Shown: positions 9,926 through 18,943, counted from the first letter of the stretch. The stretch is DNA of 64,000 nucleotides from a cf. Phormidesmis sp. LEGE 11477 (GCF_015207105.1 NZ_JADEXO010000006.1:1-64000); one strand, 5' to 3'. Numbers and translations: made by a program. The notes: generated from the sequence alone by a model not told the origin.

Positions 9926-10651
9926 ATGAACTCAAATAGCGCAATTCCAGAAGAGTGGGTGCCTGCGGTTTTAGAAAAAGCTAGCAGGCTGTACCAGCAG
10001 CAAAATCAGTCCTATTCGCTAGAGCAGCTACAGGCGGCTGGATCAGAGGTCGAGATTCCAGCAGAACTGATGCAGCAGGCCCTCAAAGAGCTAAAAGCTG
10101 AGCAAGCAGCCGCTGAGCAAGCTCAACGCCAGAAAAAACAAGTGCTGAAAATAGCAGGGGTTGCGGCGATGGGACTGGCGATCGCTACGGCGGTGTGGAT
10201 AGGCGGCGTGTACAATTCGCTAAACGCGGCGCGTTCTACCGTGGACGGCAAATGGGCACAGGTCGAGAACCAAATGCAGCGGCGAGCCGATCTAATTCCC
10301 CAGATCACTCAGGTTGCTCAAAATTTTGCGAGTCACGAAAAAGACGTGATTTCAGCGCTGAGCAGTGCTAGAGAAACTTTTTTATCAGCGCAGACGATCG
10401 CCGAACGCCAGGCCGCAGATGAGCAGATGAAAAGCGCGATCGCCCAGTTCCAAACCTTTGCAACCAACAGCCAGCAGCTTCAGTCCAGTCAGCTATTCGT
10501 TAATTTGCAATACGAAATTGCTGGCACCGAAAACCGCATCGCCACAGAACGCATGCGCTACAACCAGGCAGTCGCTGACTACAACCAATCCGTCACAGGC
10601 TTCCCAACGGTTATAGTCGCTAGCCTGCTGGGATTTGAGCCTCAGTCTTGA
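9926..10651 (+). CDS. lemA: LemA family membrane protein
   Basis: A 241-residue LemA protein. A helical N-terminal extension (about 1-70, rich in Gln/Ala/Glu) precedes one transmembrane segment (about 74-92). The conserved LemA helical domain follows (YNSLNAARSTVDGKWAQVENQMQRR, DLIPQI, ENRIATERMRYNQAVADYN). LemA proteins usually start near the membrane segment, so the first 70 residues are an addition of the kind found in cyanobacteria. The gene lies 30 bases downstream of the TPM gene and is almost certainly co-transcribed with it. TPM/LemA pairs are widespread, and their joint function in the envelope is not settled. Confidence 0.93.
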   Translation: MNSNSAIPEEWVPAVLEKASRLYQQQNQSYSLEQLQAAGSEVEIPAELMQQALKELKAEQAAAEQAQRQKKQVLKIAGVAAMGLAIATAVWIGGVYNSLNAARSTVDGKWAQVENQMQRRADLIPQITQVAQNFASHEKDVISALSSARETFLSAQTIAERQAADEQMKSAIAQFQTFATNSQQLQSSQLFVNLQYEIAGTENRIATERMRYNQAVADYNQSVTGFPTVIVASLLGFEPQS

Positions 10652-10733
10652 CTTCCTGTCTAGGGAGCTATTACTCTTATACGCCTCGTGATCTGTCAAT
10701 GCTAGTCTTCTGAGGTCGAGACCTGACGCTGCA

Positions 10734-11831
10734 CTAGGCAACCAAATCTGGAAAAACCTTCTGCACAGCCGGATGCACTAGCCGATGGCTTTGCACGTTT
10801 AGCGCCGTTTTCAATCCCTTTCCGACTATAGAGGGCTGGTCTAGCGCCTTCATGCCAGAGGCTGCTAGCTGCAAAACGTAGGGCAGTGTGCTGTTGTTCA
10901 AAGCCTGCGTCGCTGTCCAAGGAACGGCACCTGGCATATTAGGTACGCCGTAATGCACGACACCGCACTCGGTATACACTGGTTCGCTATGCGAAGTGAC
11001 CCTCAAGGTCTCAATGCAGCCGCCTTGATCGACAGCGACATCTACAATCACTGACCCAGTCCGCATATCACTTACCATTTCTTTCGTCACCAGCGTCGGC
11101 GCTTTGCGGTTGGGCACTAGCACTGAACCCACTACCAAATCAGCATCGGTCACAGCGGCGGCGATGTTAGGCGCATTGCTATACAGCAGATTCACTCTCG
11201 ATCCAAATAGGGTCTCTAGATAAGACAGACGCTCTACGCTAATGTCGATTACGGTTACCTGAGCGCCTAATCCCACCGCCATCTTTGCGGCTTCTGTACC
11301 CACTACACCGCCGCCTAGAATGGCAACTTTACCTGCACTGACCCCTGGTATACCGCCAAGCAAGACGCCTCGTCCACCCTGCTGCTTTTCTAGAAAGCGC
11401 GCACCGAACTGTACAGATAATCTGCCAGCAATCACGCTCATAGGCATAAGTAATGGCAGCGTGCCGTCTTTTTCCACGCTTTCATAGGCGATCGCACTCA
11501 CCCCACTTTCTACTAGTCTCTCTGTGAGCTGCCTACCAGCGGCCAAATGCAGATAGGTAAAGAGCAGTTGCCCGTTTTGAATCAGCTCATATTCTACCGG
11601 TAAGGGCTCTTTCACCTTGACCACCATTTCCTGCTGCCACGGCCCCGTCGCATCCGGCGCGATCGCCCCACCCGCTTCTACATAGTCCTCATCGCTAAAG
11701 CCTGCACCGACACCTGCTTGGGTTTCAACTACGACGCTGTGGCCGCGATCGCACAGCTCTTTTACACTTGCTGGACTTAGCCCCACCCGAAATTCCCTGT
11801 CCTTAACCTCTTTCGGAACGCCAATATCCAT
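10734..11831 (-). CDS. ald: Alanine dehydrogenase
   Basis: An NAD-dependent enzyme converting L-alanine to pyruvate and ammonia, or the reverse. The N-terminus DIGVPKEVKDREFRVGLSP is diagnostic, as are the Rossmann motif GGGVVGTEAAKMAVGLGA and the segment VDVAVDQGGCIET. The open frame extends ten codons further to 11861. The ATG at 11831 gives the family's normal N-terminus and has AGGA about nine bases upstream, so I use it (365 residues). It follows psaL on the same strand after 150 bases that include a weak stem-loop, and converges with lemA at its 3' end. Confidence 0.95.
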   Translation of the reverse strand: MDIGVPKEVKDREFRVGLSPASVKELCDRGHSVVVETQAGVGAGFSDEDYVEAGGAIAPDATGPWQQEMVVKVKEPLPVEYELIQNGQLLFTYLHLAAGRQLTERLVESGVSAIAYESVEKDGTLPLLMPMSVIAGRLSVQFGARFLEKQQGGRGVLLGGIPGVSAGKVAILGGGVVGTEAAKMAVGLGAQVTVIDISVERLSYLETLFGSRVNLLYSNAPNIAAAVTDADLVVGSVLVPNRKAPTLVTKEMVSDMRTGSVIVDVAVDQGGCIETLRVTSHSEPVYTECGVVHYGVPNMPGAVPWTATQALNNSTLPYVLQLAASGMKALDQPSIVGKGLKTALNVQSHRLVHPAVQKVFPDLVA

Positions 11832-11891
11832 TGCTTCAATTCCTATGTGATCGGTAAACAAGAATTTATTTTAGACAACTCCATAACTAAG

Positions 11892-11921
11892 TACCCCTCG
11901 AATCAAACGATCCAAGGGGTA
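11892..11921 (-). terminator. Stem-loop between psaL and ald
   Basis: A 7-bp perfect stem (TACCCCT / AGGGGTA) with a 16-base loop lies 60 bases after psaL. There is no clear T-run on the minus strand, so it may attenuate or process the transcript rather than fully terminate it. Confidence 0.35.
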
Positions 11922-11983
11922 ACTCAATGTATTAGGGGCGATCATACACACCAATCGCCTACAAGAATTGTCTAATAGAGCAC

Positions 11984-12475
11984 TTACTGAGCGCCTGCTA
12001 TCAAGCCGGTTAGTAGCGGCAGATTCGCGCTCAAAAAGTATGCAAAAATAGCACCACCGATGCCACCGATTAGAAAGCTGCCAGCGAACTCGCTCCAGCC
12101 TTCATCAGTGCTCAAAGCCTCAGGTGGTCTATAAGGCAGCGTATTCCGAGAAATCTCAGAGCTGACATTCGCTCCACTATAGATAGACAAACAGACGGTC
12201 AAAATCAGCACTAGACCAATAGCGGCAAGCAAACCCGCAATCCCAAGCACGTCGGTGTCCCTAAGTGGACCCAACAGCGCAAACGGGCCATACAGCAAAT
12301 AGCCGTGGGCCATGCCGACTTCCAACCCTCGTCGCTGAGCGGAAAGCCCAGTGCGATAGGCCGGTAAATTCTCAAGCAAAGCTCTAGACAACCCAGACGA
12401 GTTTAAAGGGGTTTCTAGATTGCCAATTTGAGGATCGCCCGCGTAGGGCTTAATAAAATTCGATGATGCTGGCAT
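11984..12475 (-). CDS. psaL: Photosystem I reaction centre subunit XI
   Basis: PsaL, the subunit that mediates contact between photosystem I monomers in trimers and tetramers. It has 163 residues. The N-terminal stromal part (FIKPYAGDPQIGNLETPLNSS) and the chlorophyll-binding stretch RRGLEVGMAHGYLLYGPF are typical, and hydrophobic helices lie near 52-70, 76-98 and 131-158. The loop between the last two helices contains LPYRPPEAL, a proline-containing segment. It is the third gene of a psaF-psaJ-psaL run, 84 bases behind psaJ. No psaI gene is found next to it. Confidence 0.97.
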   Translation of the reverse strand: MPASSNFIKPYAGDPQIGNLETPLNSSGLSRALLENLPAYRTGLSAQRRGLEVGMAHGYLLYGPFALLGPLRDTDVLGIAGLLAAIGLVLILTVCLSIYSGANVSSEISRNTLPYRPPEALSTDEGWSEFAGSFLIGGIGGAIFAYFLSANLPLLTGLIAGAQ

Positions 12476-12559
12476 ATTTAATCTTTTAGTTCTCCAAACT
12501 TACTCAACACAGCTGCGTAATCACTAAAACAGACTACAGACTTGAAAGTCTGTCAAAGC

Positions 12560-12685
12560 CTACGGATGTAATAGCAAATCGGGAAAGAACCGATTGAATT
12601 CAATTAGGATGCCCGCTGCAACTACCGACGCAATAGTAGCCATTACAGGAGCGGTCGAAAGATAGCGCAAAAAATTGCTGCTCAT
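12560..12685 (-). CDS. psaJ: Photosystem I reaction centre subunit IX (41 residues)
   Basis: This gene is too short for usual ORF cut-offs. The translation begins [18 protein letters not shown] and ends in [15 protein letters not shown]. This matches PsaJ throughout: one transmembrane helix followed by the conserved FNRFxPDLLxHP end. A very strong ribosome site (AAGGAGGAG) precedes the ATG by six bases. PsaJ stabilises PsaF and the plastocyanin/cytochrome c6 docking side. It lies 148 bases after psaF and 84 before psaL, and the three are probably one transcript. Confidence 0.96.
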   Translation of the reverse strand: MSSNFLRYLSTAPVMATIASVVAAGILIEFNRFFPDLLLHP

Positions 12686-12833
12686 AGATACTCCTCCTTG
12701 GAGTTCAACTGCTTAGTTCTATTAGAACTTCTGTATCTCTATTCTGTGATCCCCTGATAGAAAGACATTTGGTAAACCTAAGTACGTGCTTACACTGGCA
12801 AGCTAGTCAACCTAGGCTACCAAAAAGACTTTG

Positions 12834-13334
12834 CTAGCGAGGTGAAACTGTAATCTCGTCTTTCTTAGCAAACATTGCGCCAGACACAATTTCTTTGAAA
12901 GCTAATAGAGGCCAAGCAAACGCACCTAGAGTGCATTTAATAGCTAAAGGCACATCGATCACAATCTCCTTCTCCTCAGGGGACTTTTCACTGCGAACGG
13001 CAATGACATAAGACCGACCAGCCCAGCCAATCCAACCAGCAATCAGCAAGAACAATAGACTAGGAATCAAAAACTCACCTGCATGGGCTAGATCACCATC
13101 TACAACTAAATGAGGAAGTCCTTCAGGACCGCACAGAAGGCTAGTCCTGCCATAGAACTCAAAACGGGCTTTAGCTGAATCTGTAGGAGCGGCAGCGGCC
13201 CGCTTTTGGAAGGCGGGTGACTCGTTACAGGGAACTAGACCTGACACATCGTCACCTGCAATTCCGGCGGTTGCTGGCGCAGCAAAACCGAGGGAAAGGC
13301 AGAGAACTAAAGCCAGAGCAAACAATCGTCGCAT
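12834..13334 (-). CDS. psaF: Photosystem I reaction centre subunit III
   Basis: PsaF, the lumenal subunit beside P700 that contributes to docking of plastocyanin or cytochrome c6. A 23-residue signal peptide ends at ATAG. The mature protein starts [18 protein letters not shown] and contains the conserved [22 protein letters not shown]. The two cysteines form the known lumenal disulfide. One or two membrane helices follow ([36 protein letters not shown]). It is the first gene of psaF-psaJ-psaL and is divergent from tsaD, with a structured leader upstream. Confidence 0.97.
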   Translation of the reverse strand: MRRLFALALVLCLSLGFAAPATAGIAGDDVSGLVPCNESPAFQKRAAAAPTDSAKARFEFYGRTSLLCGPEGLPHLVVDGDLAHAGEFLIPSLLFLLIAGWIGWAGRSYVIAVRSEKSPEEKEIVIDVPLAIKCTLGAFAWPLLAFKEIVSGAMFAKKDEITVSPR

Positions 13335-13383
13335 ATATAGGTTTCCTCTCTCATTAATAGAAGCTTTGGAGTAAGCTTATCTA

Positions 13384-13511
13384 TTGATGAAATGCTTTCA
13401 AGAGCACGATGCCTTCAGGAGGTTTCATCAAAAATCCACAAGCCTAACCCAGCTTGTAGGCAATCATACTCCTCGGATGAGAGCCCCGTAAAGAAAGCGC
13501 TGCAACGCTTT
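13384..13511 (-). promoter_or_regulatory. Three inverted repeats upstream of psaF
   Basis: The psaF/tsaD spacer contains three perfect inverted repeats: TTGATGAAA...TTTCATCAA (13384-13431, 30-base spacer), ACAAGC...GCTTGT (13438-13457) and AAAGCG...CGCTTT (13494-13511, six-base loop). Depending on where transcription of psaF starts they are operators or leader hairpins. I cannot assign a regulator. Confidence 0.4.
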
Positions 13512-13613
13512 ACATCCCGATACATTCATCAACACATTATGTTAGGAACACTGGCATAGCCTGTCAAAACGTCTATCAAAAGACAGAATTTTCCTCGATT
13601 GAACGCCTGGACT

Positions 13614-14813
13614 ATGGTTTCTAAATTCTCTTCTTTCGCTAAAAAACAACCTGCTAAAGAGCAGCTCATAGAACAAATCCAAACAGAACTACTGCAGTTA
13701 GAGCAATCTCAAACAACTGTTTTGGCTATCGAGACCAGCTGCGATGAGACAGCCGTAGCGATCGTGCGAGGCAGAACAGTATTGAGCAGCGTAGTATCCT
13801 CACAAATTGAGACTCATCAGCGCTACGGCGGGGTCGTTCCAGAGGTAGCTTCTAGGGAGCATGTGGGTGTGATTGGCGATGCGATCGCCCAGGCACTAGC
13901 TCAATCAGGACTAGCCTGGGAAGAAGTAGATGCGATCGCCACGACCTGTGCGCCGGGCCTAGTTGGCGCATTGATGGTAGGTATCACCGCTGCTAAAACT
14001 ATAGCGATGATTCATGACAAACCGTTTCTAGGCGTTCATCATCTAGAAGGACATATTTATGCGTCTTATCTAAGTGATCCAAATCTGCAGCCGCCTTTCC
14101 TGTGCTTATTAGTATCAGGCGGACACACCAGTTTGATTCAAGTGCGCGATACGGGCGATTATGTGATCTTGGGCAAAACTCGCGACGATGCGGCAGGTGA
14201 GGCGTTTGATAAGGTGGCTCGGCTGCTTGATCTAGGCTATCCGGGCGGCCCGGTAATTGATCGATTAGCCAAGCAAGGTAATCCGAAGGCTTTTGCGCTA
14301 CCAGAAGGGAAGATTTCGCTGCCGGGCGGTGGTTTTCATCGCTACGACGCCAGCTTCAGCGGCTTAAAAACAGCGGTACGACGGCTGATCGAAAAGCTGC
14401 AGGCCGAGGCGCTAGCCCAAGAAGGCAAAGTCGAAAAAGGCAAAGACCAAGAAGGCAGAGTACCGACAGCGGATGTAGCAGCGAGTTTTCAATTCACAGT
14501 GGTCAAAGCATTAGTTAAGAGAGCGATCGCCTGCGCGAGCGACTATAAGCTAGACACCATTGTGGTCGGTGGCGGGGTAGCGGCTAACAGCGAGCTGAGA
14601 AAGACATTAACTCAGGTCGCGACAGAACGCGGCATCAAAGTGCTCTTTCCACCCATGCAGTACTGTACAGATAATGCAGCAATGATCGCCTGCGCGGGAG
14701 TAGCACAGTTCGATAGAGGAGCGCGATCGCCGCTCACGCTGGGTGCCCAGTCAAAACTGCCGCTTACAGACATCAGCGAACTCTATGTAGCCGGACAAAA
14801 AGCCCTAGGCTGA
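13614..14813 (+). CDS. tsaD: tRNA N6-threonylcarbamoyladenosine transferase
   Basis: TsaD (Kae1/Gcp) transfers the threonylcarbamoyl group to A37 of ANN-decoding tRNAs. Family signatures are [12 protein letters not shown], the metal-binding [30 protein letters not shown] and [13 protein letters not shown]. The open frame begins with a TTG at 13599, but the ATG at 13614 is the better start (399 residues). Even so, about 38 residues precede the usual N-terminus: a basic, then Gln/Glu-rich helical extension. A Lys/Glu-rich insert (about 265-285) is also present. The 3' end overlaps the convergent hydrolase gene by 31 bases. Confidence 0.95.
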   Translation: MVSKFSSFAKKQPAKEQLIEQIQTELLQLEQSQTTVLAIETSCDETAVAIVRGRTVLSSVVSSQIETHQRYGGVVPEVASREHVGVIGDAIAQALAQSGLAWEEVDAIATTCAPGLVGALMVGITAAKTIAMIHDKPFLGVHHLEGHIYASYLSDPNLQPPFLCLLVSGGHTSLIQVRDTGDYVILGKTRDDAAGEAFDKVARLLDLGYPGGPVIDRLAKQGNPKAFALPEGKISLPGGGFHRYDASFSGLKTAVRRLIEKLQAEALAQEGKVEKGKDQEGRVPTADVAASFQFTVVKALVKRAIACASDYKLDTIVVGGGVAANSELRKTLTQVATERGIKVLFPPMQYCTDNAAMIACAGVAQFDRGARSPLTLGAQSKLPLTDISELYVAGQKALG

Positions 14814-15814
14814 AGGGCTGCTCGAACGATCTGTGCCACCCTCTCTGGCTGTTCAACCATAGCCATGTGGCCACAATTAGGTATCTCAGAGACCATTCGG
14901 CCTTGGGCAAATCCTGAATGAAAACTAGCCAGGTAGTCAACATAGCGCCGGGGCATGATGGTGTCTTCAGTAGCCGTAATAAAATGAAGCGGCTGCTCAA
15001 GCTGGCTGACGACTTGTGGCAATAGATAGACCTCCGCTGCGGTAGTAGATTCTAGCAGAGCACCTTTGGCAGCTTGTGCGTTGGCCCTGACGAAGTCGCG
15101 AACGCGCTGTTGACCCCAGCTAACCGATAGCGGCTGCTGAACCATCAGCCGGGCAAACGCTCTAGGCAGCAGCGGTAGCTGAGCTAGCCAGCCAGGTCGA
15201 AACTTCAGCATCTGCTGACCTGCCGTCCGAAACTTTTCAAATTCATCCTTAATATAGATACCGCCGCCAGCGTTGATACAAATAACGCCTTTGATCCGAT
15301 CCGGTAGCAGATAGGCCGCCCAAAGCGCGACACTGCCGCCTAACGAATGCCCCAGCAGCCATACCTGATCGAGCGCTAGATGGTCGAGTAGAGATTCTAG
15401 ATCTTTGGCGTAGGCGGCCAGACTGTAAGTAGACGCCTGATATGTTGCTTGCTTTGGACCATCGCGCCGCCCACGCAAAAAACGGCCCGCTGGTAAATCG
15501 ATTGTCTGTAAGTTCGTTCCTGTCTGTTCATCGGACTGGTCACTGGGCTGTTCACCAGACTGGTCATCGGGCAAATCGGTAGGTAAAACTGACTCGCCAA
15601 ACCCACGCATGTCATAGGTCAAACAGGGATAGCTTGTAGAAAGAGCTTGAACCAGAGGCTGCCAGTAAGTCCGGCTCAGCAGCCAGCCATGAATAAAGAC
15701 TAAGGGACAAGCCCCTTCTTCAAGCTGGTCAGGCGGAAAATTGGTTCGCGCATCGGCCTTTGGATAGGTAAAGTCATAGGCGTGAGGAACGCCTCTAATA
15801 CTCTTGGTCAGCAT
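14783..15814 (-). CDS. Alpha/beta-fold hydrolase
   Basis: A 343-residue hydrolase of unknown substrate. It has the oxyanion-hole region [13 protein letters not shown], the strand DMRGFGES, the nucleophile elbow GHSLGGS (Ser nucleophile), and a late His in [13 protein letters not shown], with an Asp before it in [10 protein letters not shown] hydrophilic insert (about 75-95) is rich in DQSGEQ-like short repeats and is encoded by an imperfect tandem repeat. The start codon lies in a short perfect hairpin (15810-15825), which may limit translation. It converges with and overlaps tsaD. Confidence 0.9.
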   Translation of the reverse strand: MLTKSIRGVPHAYDFTYPKADARTNFPPDQLEEGACPLVFIHGWLLSRTYWQPLVQALSTSYPCLTYDMRGFGESVLPTDLPDDQSGEQPSDQSDEQTGTNLQTIDLPAGRFLRGRRDGPKQATYQASTYSLAAYAKDLESLLDHLALDQVWLLGHSLGGSVALWAAYLLPDRIKGVICINAGGGIYIKDEFEKFRTAGQQMLKFRPGWLAQLPLLPRAFARLMVQQPLSVSWGQQRVRDFVRANAQAAKGALLESTTAAEVYLLPQVVSQLEQPLHFITATEDTIMPRRYVDYLASFHSGFAQGRMVSEIPNCGHMAMVEQPERVAQIVRAALQPRAFCPAT

Positions 15815-15905
15815 ACTTCTATGCTAACGCCTCAGCGTATAGTCTCTGTCGAGACGCTGAGGACACTTTCATTGGCTAAAGCGTTACGAAGCGTGCCTAA
15901 TCAGC

Positions 15906-16625
15906 TCATTTGCCCATCAGCCTTTGTCGTACGCCCTCTGCAATTTTTTGGCCTAGGTACTCTGGGATTACGCCTTCATTAGGCCCTAGTAGATAGAGAA
16001 TTAGCCGGGTGCGGCCCCGCCAAACTAGCAGATTGGCGTTGAGCACCAGCAGATCTTCTTGCCAGATGGTGTACATCACCTTGTAGAACAGCCCTGGTCG
16101 ATTCTCTGCCTCAATTAGCAGCGCGGGTAGATGAAAAACCGGATCGATATAGAATTCGGTTTCGACATCGGTTAGGCCATCTCCTAGGTTGAATTCTACG
16201 TTCAGCATCTCTTCGACTTCGAACCGACCAGACAAGGCTTCACGAACGGCACGACTGACGTTTTCAGCGGTTTTGGAGCTGAGTTCTTTTCCCCCTCTAG
16301 AGACTTCTAGCTTTGCGAAAACCAGCATAGGGGGATAGATCTGGCCGTAGAGACTGAGGCTGTGAATAGTGAGGCCGTAGGCAGCTAGCACGCCGAAAAT
16401 ATCGCTCAGGAGAAAAGACTGATTGCGATAGGCAAATTGAAGAATGGTGCGATCGCCCGCTGGGTGCAATTCGATCACCGCTTTTTCAGTTCTAAAAAGC
16501 TGATAGGCCAGCCGTAGATTTTGGAGCTGTATCTCGCTATCTACAAACTGCTCATAGAATTGAGGAAACGCTCGATTGAAACGCTTGAGCAGTTCCAAGG
16601 TAGATGGTTCTAAACCAGTTGCCAT
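15906..16625 (-). CDS. ACT-domain protein, GlnD C-terminus-like
   Basis: A 239-residue protein with two ACT-type ligand-binding modules. Around 75-100 the segment FLLSDIFGVLAAYGLTIHSLSLYGQ and around 170-200 the segment ENRPGLFYKVMYTIWQEDLLVLNANLLVWRGR resemble the tandem ACT domains at the end of PII uridylyltransferase. No nucleotidyltransferase or HD domain is present. A sensory role for an amino acid or other small ligand is likely from the family but not shown. A 9-bp inverted repeat (15830-15862) lies between it and the next minus-strand gene. Confidence 0.8.
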   Translation of the reverse strand: MATGLEPSTLELLKRFNRAFPQFYEQFVDSEIQLQNLRLAYQLFRTEKAVIELHPAGDRTILQFAYRNQSFLLSDIFGVLAAYGLTIHSLSLYGQIYPPMLVFAKLEVSRGGKELSSKTAENVSRAVREALSGRFEVEEMLNVEFNLGDGLTDVETEFYIDPVFHLPALLIEAENRPGLFYKVMYTIWQEDLLVLNANLLVWRGRTRLILYLLGPNEGVIPEYLGQKIAEGVRQRLMGK

Positions 16626-16905
16626 AGCTGGGCTAACGCTTTTTAGCTTGTTATTTATAAGGCTGATGCTGGGTTTAGATTGCCCGGATCTATGCGGATT
16701 AAGCAGTTTCTACAGAGCTGCCTTGAGGTTTTTCCTATACGACAACGATTATTACGTTCGATCAACTAGAGCAATATAGAGACGACAGAGCGCTTACTGC
16801 TCACAATTCTCACCAGTGAAAGTAAGCTTAATAAGTGAGCACTCAGACGATATACTTTTATCGAGCGCTGCTTAATTCGATCTTAAATCTACTCAAATTG
16901 CCTGC

Positions 16906-17424
16906 ATGGGGTTCTGGAAAAGCCTGTTCACCACCTCTGATGCTGCTACGGCTTCCAAGCAAACTGCTGGTGTCGGATACATTGCAGAAGCTAAGAACAC
17001 AGACGACAGTCGTATCTTTTTTAGCGTAGATCGCACAATCGACCTCTATGAATTGGAAGAGCTATGTGACGCTGTAGGTTGGTCTCGTAGACCCATCCGA
17101 AAGGTACGCAAAGCAATTCAAAACAGCTTTTTAGTGATCACAATGTGGGAGCAAAAGAGTAACCGCAAACGGCTAATTGGATTTTCAAGAGCAACCTCAG
17201 ATCACGCTTTTAATGCCACTATTTGGGATGTTGTTGTCCACCCTGATTTTCAGGGCAAAGGGCTAGGCAGAGCTTTAATGAAGCAGCTGATCAAAAAGCT
17301 ACGCAGCGAAGATATCAGCAATGTGACCCTTTTTGCCGACCCAGATGTGGTCAATTTCTATAAACAGTTAGGTTTTATGCCTGACCCTGAAGGGATCAAA
17401 GGCATGTTTTGGTATCCAGATTAG
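16906..17424 (+). CDS. GNAT acetyltransferase, Ycf52/NSI type
   Basis: A 172-residue N-acetyltransferase resembling the plastid-encoded Ycf52 of red algae and the nuclear-encoded chloroplast NSI acetyltransferase. The acetyl-CoA loop is clear: [20 protein letters not shown]. The C-terminal [29 protein letters not shown] is typical of this subfamily. In plants these enzymes acetylate chloroplast proteins and affect state transitions. The cyanobacterial role is inferred only. The Met at 16906 starts a short N-terminal extension with a hydrophobic first turn. Confidence 0.88.
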   Translation: MGFWKSLFTTSDAATASKQTAGVGYIAEAKNTDDSRIFFSVDRTIDLYELEELCDAVGWSRRPIRKVRKAIQNSFLVITMWEQKSNRKRLIGFSRATSDHAFNATIWDVVVHPDFQGKGLGRALMKQLIKKLRSEDISNVTLFADPDVVNFYKQLGFMPDPEGIKGMFWYPD

Positions 17425-17447
17425 TTTATTCGTTTTGCCAAAAAATA

Positions 17448-18056
17448 GTGTTCTCAGGGCAGATAAAGTTCAGTCAGGCTAACTACAGTAAAGGCATAGC
17501 TGCTTCTGGTTTGGCCTGTTGCATCAATAGGCACCTATGCTTACGTCCGCTAGCGCTAGCGGACACAGATGCGCTTTTTGCCCTAACCGACGCCAACCGT
17601 AGCTATCTGAGGCAGTGGTTACCTTGGTTAGATTCAAACCTAAATTCAAAAGATACCCGTGCCTTCATCAAACAGAAAATCGAAAAAGCGTATCTATGCC
17701 AGGAGCTAGTGTCTGCCATTTTCTACGACCACATAATCGTTGGGCTAATAGGGCTTCACGACATCAACTGGAGTAACCGATCAAGCAGCATTGGCTACTG
17801 GCTAGATGCCGCCCACCAAGGCAAAGGCGTGATGACTCTGGCCTGTCAATCCATGATAGATTACGGCTTCACAACGCTGAATCTTAATCGGATAGATATC
17901 TGCTGCGCTGTAGGCAACGATCGAAGTGAAGCTGTTGCTAAAAGGTTAGGGCTGACCTATGAAGGCACCCTAAGAGAAGCAGAGTGGCTGTACGATCACT
18001 TTGTAGATCTGAAGGTGAATTCTATGCTGCGCTATGAATGGGATTTTTGCCTTTGA
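17448..18056 (+). CDS. RimJ/RimL-type GNAT acetyltransferase
   Basis: A ribosomal-protein-serine acetyltransferase-like enzyme. It has LCLRPLALADTDALFALTDANR at the N-terminal strand, GLIGLHDINWSNRSSSIGYWL, the acetyl-CoA loop region AAHQGKGVMTLACQSMIDYGF, and NRIDICCAVGNDRSEAVAKRLGL, which together are diagnostic of the RimL branch. The start is uncertain. The frame is open from a TTG at 17409 inside the previous gene. I chose the GTG at 17448, but neither has a convincing ribosome site, and the first 25 residues before CINRHLCLRPL look unlike the family. It follows the Ycf52-like gene on the same strand. Confidence 0.82.
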   Translation: MFSGQIKFSQANYSKGIAASGLACCINRHLCLRPLALADTDALFALTDANRSYLRQWLPWLDSNLNSKDTRAFIKQKIEKAYLCQELVSAIFYDHIIVGLIGLHDINWSNRSSSIGYWLDAAHQGKGVMTLACQSMIDYGFTTLNLNRIDICCAVGNDRSEAVAKRLGLTYEGTLREAEWLYDHFVDLKVNSMLRYEWDFCL

Positions 18057-18134
18057 GCTAGCTATAGCAATTCGCTAATGCATAGTGAACTGCTATGGAC
18101 TTAGCGTTTATACGATCAGGACTGTAGCTTCTAT

Positions 18135-18170
18135 AGATGGCTGAGGCAAATAAGATGGCTGAGGCAAATA
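18135..18170. repeat. Perfect 2 x 18-bp tandem duplication
   Basis: AGATGGCTGAGGCAAATA is present twice without spacer, between the acetyltransferase gene and the DUF4332 gene. It is non-coding. Just before it (18061-18100) lies an imperfect hairpin beginning TATAGCAATTC and ending GAACTGCTATGG, which resembles the TATAGC-bounded elements elsewhere in the window. Confidence 0.8.
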
Positions 18171-18230
18171 GCTAAGACGAAATGCGGACTGCCATATGTC
18201 AAGATCTACGGTTGGCCAGACCTATCGACA

Positions 18231-18641
18231 TCAAGCTATCATCTGCTGAGCCTGCTGGATCCAGCTAGCAACCATGCCCATATCAGGTGCTAAATCAGCT
18301 CGCCGAAAAAGCTGAACCTGTAGTCGTAATAGCTGTGGATGCAGACGCTGCACAGTCATCTTTGCTAGCTGCTGAGGCGTACTTATCCCGGCATGTAGTA
18401 GCAGGCCACAGTGCTGACAACCTACACTCGGAACTCTGGCTAGATTCGCTAAAGCCGTCCACTTATTGATGTGCTTAATATTAGTGCTCAGCCGCGTAGA
18501 TAGCTGCTGTCTTTGGGCCACGCTATTTCCGTGGCGTAACAGATCAAATGTCGTCAAAATACCCAGCTCGTTTAGCTGTTGCACCTGCACCTTTGTTAGT
18601 CCAGGTAGCTGATCGAGAGGATGGTTGATAGATGTCACCAT
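18231..18641 (-). CDS. DUF4332 domain protein (helix-hairpin-helix-like)
   Basis: A 136-residue helical protein. Two repeats resemble helix-hairpin-helix units: LPGLTKVQVQQLNELGILTTFDLLRHG and VPSVGCQHCGLLLHAGISTPQQLAKM, followed by the family's end (MVASWIQQAQQ). DUF4332 proteins are common in cyanobacteria and phages. Nucleic-acid binding is a guess from the fold. A GTG six codons upstream (18659) would lengthen it slightly. I prefer the ATG. Confidence 0.78.
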   Translation of the reverse strand: MVTSINHPLDQLPGLTKVQVQQLNELGILTTFDLLRHGNSVAQRQQLSTRLSTNIKHINKWTALANLARVPSVGCQHCGLLLHAGISTPQQLAKMTVQRLHPQLLRLQVQLFRRADLAPDMGMVASWIQQAQQMIA

Positions 18642-18736
18642 ACTGAGCGCTATTCTCACCTATTTCGTCTAGTCTAATTGCTTTAATCATCTCACTCGCT
18701 GCCGAAAAGGCTAATAACCCATGCTAGTATGAAGGC

Positions 18737-18810
18737 CGGGATGTAGCGCAGCTTGGTAGCGCGCCTGCTTTGGGAGCAGGATGTCGCAGGTTCGAATCCT
18801 GTCATCCCGA
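18737..18810 (+). tRNA. tRNA-Pro (UGG anticodon)
   Basis: A 74-base cloverleaf is complete. The acceptor stem is CGGGATG/CATCCCG with discriminator A. The D stem is GCGC/GCGC, and the anticodon stem is CCTGC/GCAGG with loop TTTGGGA (anticodon TGG). The T arm is GCAGG TTCGAAT CCTGT. CCA is not encoded. The UGG tRNA can read all four proline codons by wobble. Confidence 0.97.
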
Positions 18811-18943
18811 TAGCTGCCATCTAGTGCTATCTTGCGACTGATATAGTTGACTGTGCCAATTATTTTTATTGTCTACCGCCGCTTGAGCGATATAGGGCGG
18901 CTCGACATGATAAGGGTGAAAATCTGCCTATATATGAGAACTT

